Source: Ferroglobus sp. (lineage in GTDB: Archaea; Halobacteriota; Archaeoglobi; Archaeoglobales; Archaeoglobaceae). From it: a DNA stretch of 7,445 bases. The notes under the pieces are model-generated. The model saw nothing but the letters and a program-made list of their open reading frames with translations. It had not been told where the DNA came from and searched no databases. Both the position numbers and the translations under genes were made by a program. Positions 5,968 through 7,445 of the stretch are shown in pieces; position 1 is the stretch's first letter, and every line of letters begins with the position of its first letter. The stretch covers positions 1 through 7,445 of the forward strand of contig WAJX01000013.1 of NCBI GenBank assembly GCA_015523665.1. Direction: 5' to 3'.

Positions 5968-7314
5968 TTATCCAGCGATCATCTTTTCTTCCCATCTTTT
6001 CAGGTAAGATGAACTTTTAGTAACATCCACGAATATCTCTGCTCCTCTTTCAACATCTTCAATCTCCACTTTTCCAGAATTTCTAAGCTTCGCAAATTCA
6101 TTCGCAGGAGCTAGAAGTTGGGTAGCATATCTAAGACTGTTCTCGACCCCAAGTTGTGTAAGCTTTTCTAAAGCCTCCTTACTTAGAGTTATTCCCATTT
6201 CAGCAGCTCTAATTTCAATTATAGTTTGAATTTCCTCTCTACTGTATGGCTCAGTTGTTATTATCAAAAGTCTATCGAGTAAGTCAAGAGGTATTCCATG
6301 TGGAGCAACTATATCGGTTCCTCTTATCCTAGCGAATCCCCTGTTTGAAGCGAGTATTATTATCGGAGCCATTTCTGACTCCATCGCTCTATTCATAAAT
6401 GCAAAAAGCTCAATATCCATTAAATGAGTCTCATCTATAAATAAAACACCTGGAACGAGCTCAGCTCTCCCTTCTTCGACCCACCTTTTCACTTGCTCAT
6501 CTACAGCTTCTCTCACTTCATTATCAATCTCTCTACTTCCAGAAGAGAATAGACTAAAAAGACTTGATCTCCTCGCATTTGCCTCATCTAAGTCATGTAA
6601 GGTTACAACATAGGTAAATTCTCTCTCTTTCTCGACTTTACCTTTTGGCACATCGACTATCTCATCTCCTCCAATATCATATTTTTTAGAAGCTTTCTCA
6701 CTCCTTCCCAGCTTTGATATTCTACCAGTTTCCTTATCAATCATTATAACATCTCCTATCTCTATTCCTTGATAGAGGAATTGTAAAGCCAATCTACCAC
6801 TTACACTAAAAGTTCTCTTTTCATCTTTCGTTGCAAGAGTTAAGGTTGCAGATTCTGGAATTTTCTGAGTTGGATTGTACGGATTAGGAACCATGTTGTA
6901 ATCTAAGCCGGTAACCTCTCCTTCGAGGACTATTCTTGTCTCCTTTATTCTCACACCTATAGCTTTTCTCATCGTCTGAATAAGAGCCTCAGTTTTTTTC
7001 ATTTCACTCGAATAGAATTCGCTCGCAGAAACTTGAACGAATGGTATATCTTTCCCTAGTTCTTTGCTAATTGCAACTGCTATTGCTGTTTTTCCAGTCC
7101 CTGGAGGACCAGCCATTAGTATTCCTCTTCCAGCCATTTTTCCCTCTTTTATCATTCTCACTATGACTCCGGCAGCTTCTCTAGCTTTTTTCTGACCAAC
7201 AAGCCCATCAGCTACATCTTTAGCTTTTAAATTTTCATCCAAACCCAATCCACGGATATGTGAATGAGCAGATATCCTTTCCAATTTAGCTGCAATCTCT
7301 CTAATTTCCTCCAT
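5968..7314 (-). CDS. TIP49/RuvBL-like AAA+ ATPase
   Basis: A 448-residue archaeal homologue of eukaryotic RuvBL1/RuvBL2 (TIP49, Pontin/Reptin), AAA+ ATPases that form hexameric rings in remodelling and assembly complexes. The N-terminus has the family's SAHSHIRGLGLDENL (15-29) and GLVGQKKAREAAG. Walker A is GPPGTGKT (69-76), Walker B is VLFIDETHLMD (290-300), sensor 1 is LASNRG with Asn324, the arginine-finger region is LLDRLL with Arg348, and sensor 2 is SLRYATQLL with Arg395. A long insertion (about 122-285) between the Walker motifs is the OB-like domain II that separates this family from bacterial RuvB (about 340 residues). The ATG at 7314 is chosen because GGGTGA lies five bases upstream and homology begins there. 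Upstream in-frame codons to 7428 read as AT-rich non-coding sequence. It lies upstream of the hydrogenase genes but across a 234-bp AT-rich gap, so it is probably a separate transcript. The role in archaea is poorly defined. Confidence 0.95.
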   Translation of the reverse strand: MEEIREIAAKLERISAHSHIRGLGLDENLKAKDVADGLVGQKKAREAAGVIVRMIKEGKMAGRGILMAGPPGTGKTAIAVAISKELGKDIPFVQVSASEFYSSEMKKTEALIQTMRKAIGVRIKETRIVLEGEVTGLDYNMVPNPYNPTQKIPESATLTLATKDEKRTFSVSGRLALQFLYQGIEIGDVIMIDKETGRISKLGRSEKASKKYDIGGDEIVDVPKGKVEKEREFTYVVTLHDLDEANARRSSLFSLFSSGSREIDNEVREAVDEQVKRWVEEGRAELVPGVLFIDETHLMDIELFAFMNRAMESEMAPIIILASNRGFARIRGTDIVAPHGIPLDLLDRLLIITTEPYSREEIQTIIEIRAAEMGITLSKEALEKLTQLGVENSLRYATQLLAPANEFAKLRNSGKVEIEDVERGAEIFVDVTKSSSYLKRWEEKMIAG

Positions 7315-7319
7315 AAAAA

Positions 7320-7325
7320 TCACCC
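7320..7325 (-). promoter_or_regulatory. Ribosome binding site deciding the TIP49-like start
   Basis: GGGTGA on the minus strand, five bases before ATG at 7314. It rules against the upstream in-frame start at 7428, which would place this site inside the coding region. Confidence 0.75.
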
Positions 7326-7348
7326 ATTTTTTAATAGAAATGCACTTC

Positions 7349-7361
7349 ATATTAAATTTTT
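7349..7361 (-). promoter_or_regulatory. Probable TATA box/BRE of the TIP49-like gene
   Basis: Read on the minus strand this is AAAAATTTAATAT, an A-rich BRE-like segment followed by a TATA-like box. Transcription starting about 25 bases downstream would begin in the A-rich run just before GGGTGA, leaving a short leader that contains the ribosome binding site. The spacing supports both the promoter and the start at 7314. The surrounding DNA is AT-rich, so chance matches are easy. Confidence 0.45.
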
Positions 7362-7445
7362 CTATCAAAATTAAATTAAAATTCATTAAAATTCTGCAGA
7401 TAAGCGGATAATATTTCTCATAATACATAATGAATGATTCAACAT

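Noticed and set aside
5968..7314. Bacterial-type RuvB Holliday-junction helicase
   Set aside because: The protein is about 100 residues longer, has the domain II insertion between Walker A and B, and has the TIP49 N-terminal SAHSHIRGLGL signature.
7315..7428. In-frame upstream extension of the TIP49-like gene (38 extra residues)
   Set aside because: It lacks family similarity, covers a TATA-like box and a ribosome binding site, and has non-coding-like AT composition; the start at 7314 is much better placed.
1..7445. CRISPR array, tRNA/rRNA genes or insertion sequence
   Set aside because: No regularly spaced repeats, cloverleaf-like or rRNA-like segments, transposase reading frames or terminal inverted repeats were noticed.

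Overview
The window is AT-rich archaeal DNA, probably from a thermophilic euryarchaeon. Three things suggest this. Starts are preceded by GGTGA-type ribosome binding sites. One gene encodes a TIP49/RuvBL-type AAA+ ATPase, a family absent from most bacteria. Three tandem RecA-superfamily genes include one with the modified P-loop (GAGGREF) that I associate with euryarchaeal 'HTR-like' proteins. Archaeoglobi or a related methane- or alkane-metabolising lineage would fit, but the taxon cannot be fixed from this sequence.

Layout. Positions 1-2440 hold a plus-strand run of four overlapping genes: the 3' end of a RecA/KaiC-like ATPase, a second RecA-like protein with a degenerate P-loop, an intact single-domain KaiC-like ATPase, and a [NiFe]-hydrogenase maturation endopeptidase. 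Positions 5733-2417 hold a minus-strand operon: hydrogenase small subunit, hydrogenase large subunit, and two small proteins of unknown function. The two runs converge and their last genes overlap by 24 bp. An extremely AT-rich intergenic stretch (about 5734-5967) lies upstream of the hydrogenase. It contains the probable 3' end of the next gene's transcript and the probable hydrogenase promoter. Positions 7314-5968 hold the TIP49-like gene with its own TATA-like promoter.

How the genes fit together. The small subunit carries ligands for three FeS clusters and the large subunit carries the four Cys ligands of the NiFe site. The large subunit has a 22-residue C-terminal extension of the kind removed by a HycI/HyaD/HybD-type endopeptidase, and such an endopeptidase is encoded at the end of the opposing KaiC-like operon. 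Neither subunit has a Tat signal or a membrane anchor, so the enzyme is predicted to be cytosolic. No cytochrome, ferredoxin or flavoprotein partner and no hyp genes are seen here, so the electron acceptor is unknown; the two small downstream proteins are candidates for accessory or partner subunits.

The most notable points are the Thr that replaces the usual His/Arg at the large-subunit processing site, a roughly 50-residue insertion in the adjacent endopeptidase, the coupling of that endopeptidase to KaiC-like ATPases, and the two unrecognised proteins in the hydrogenase operon.
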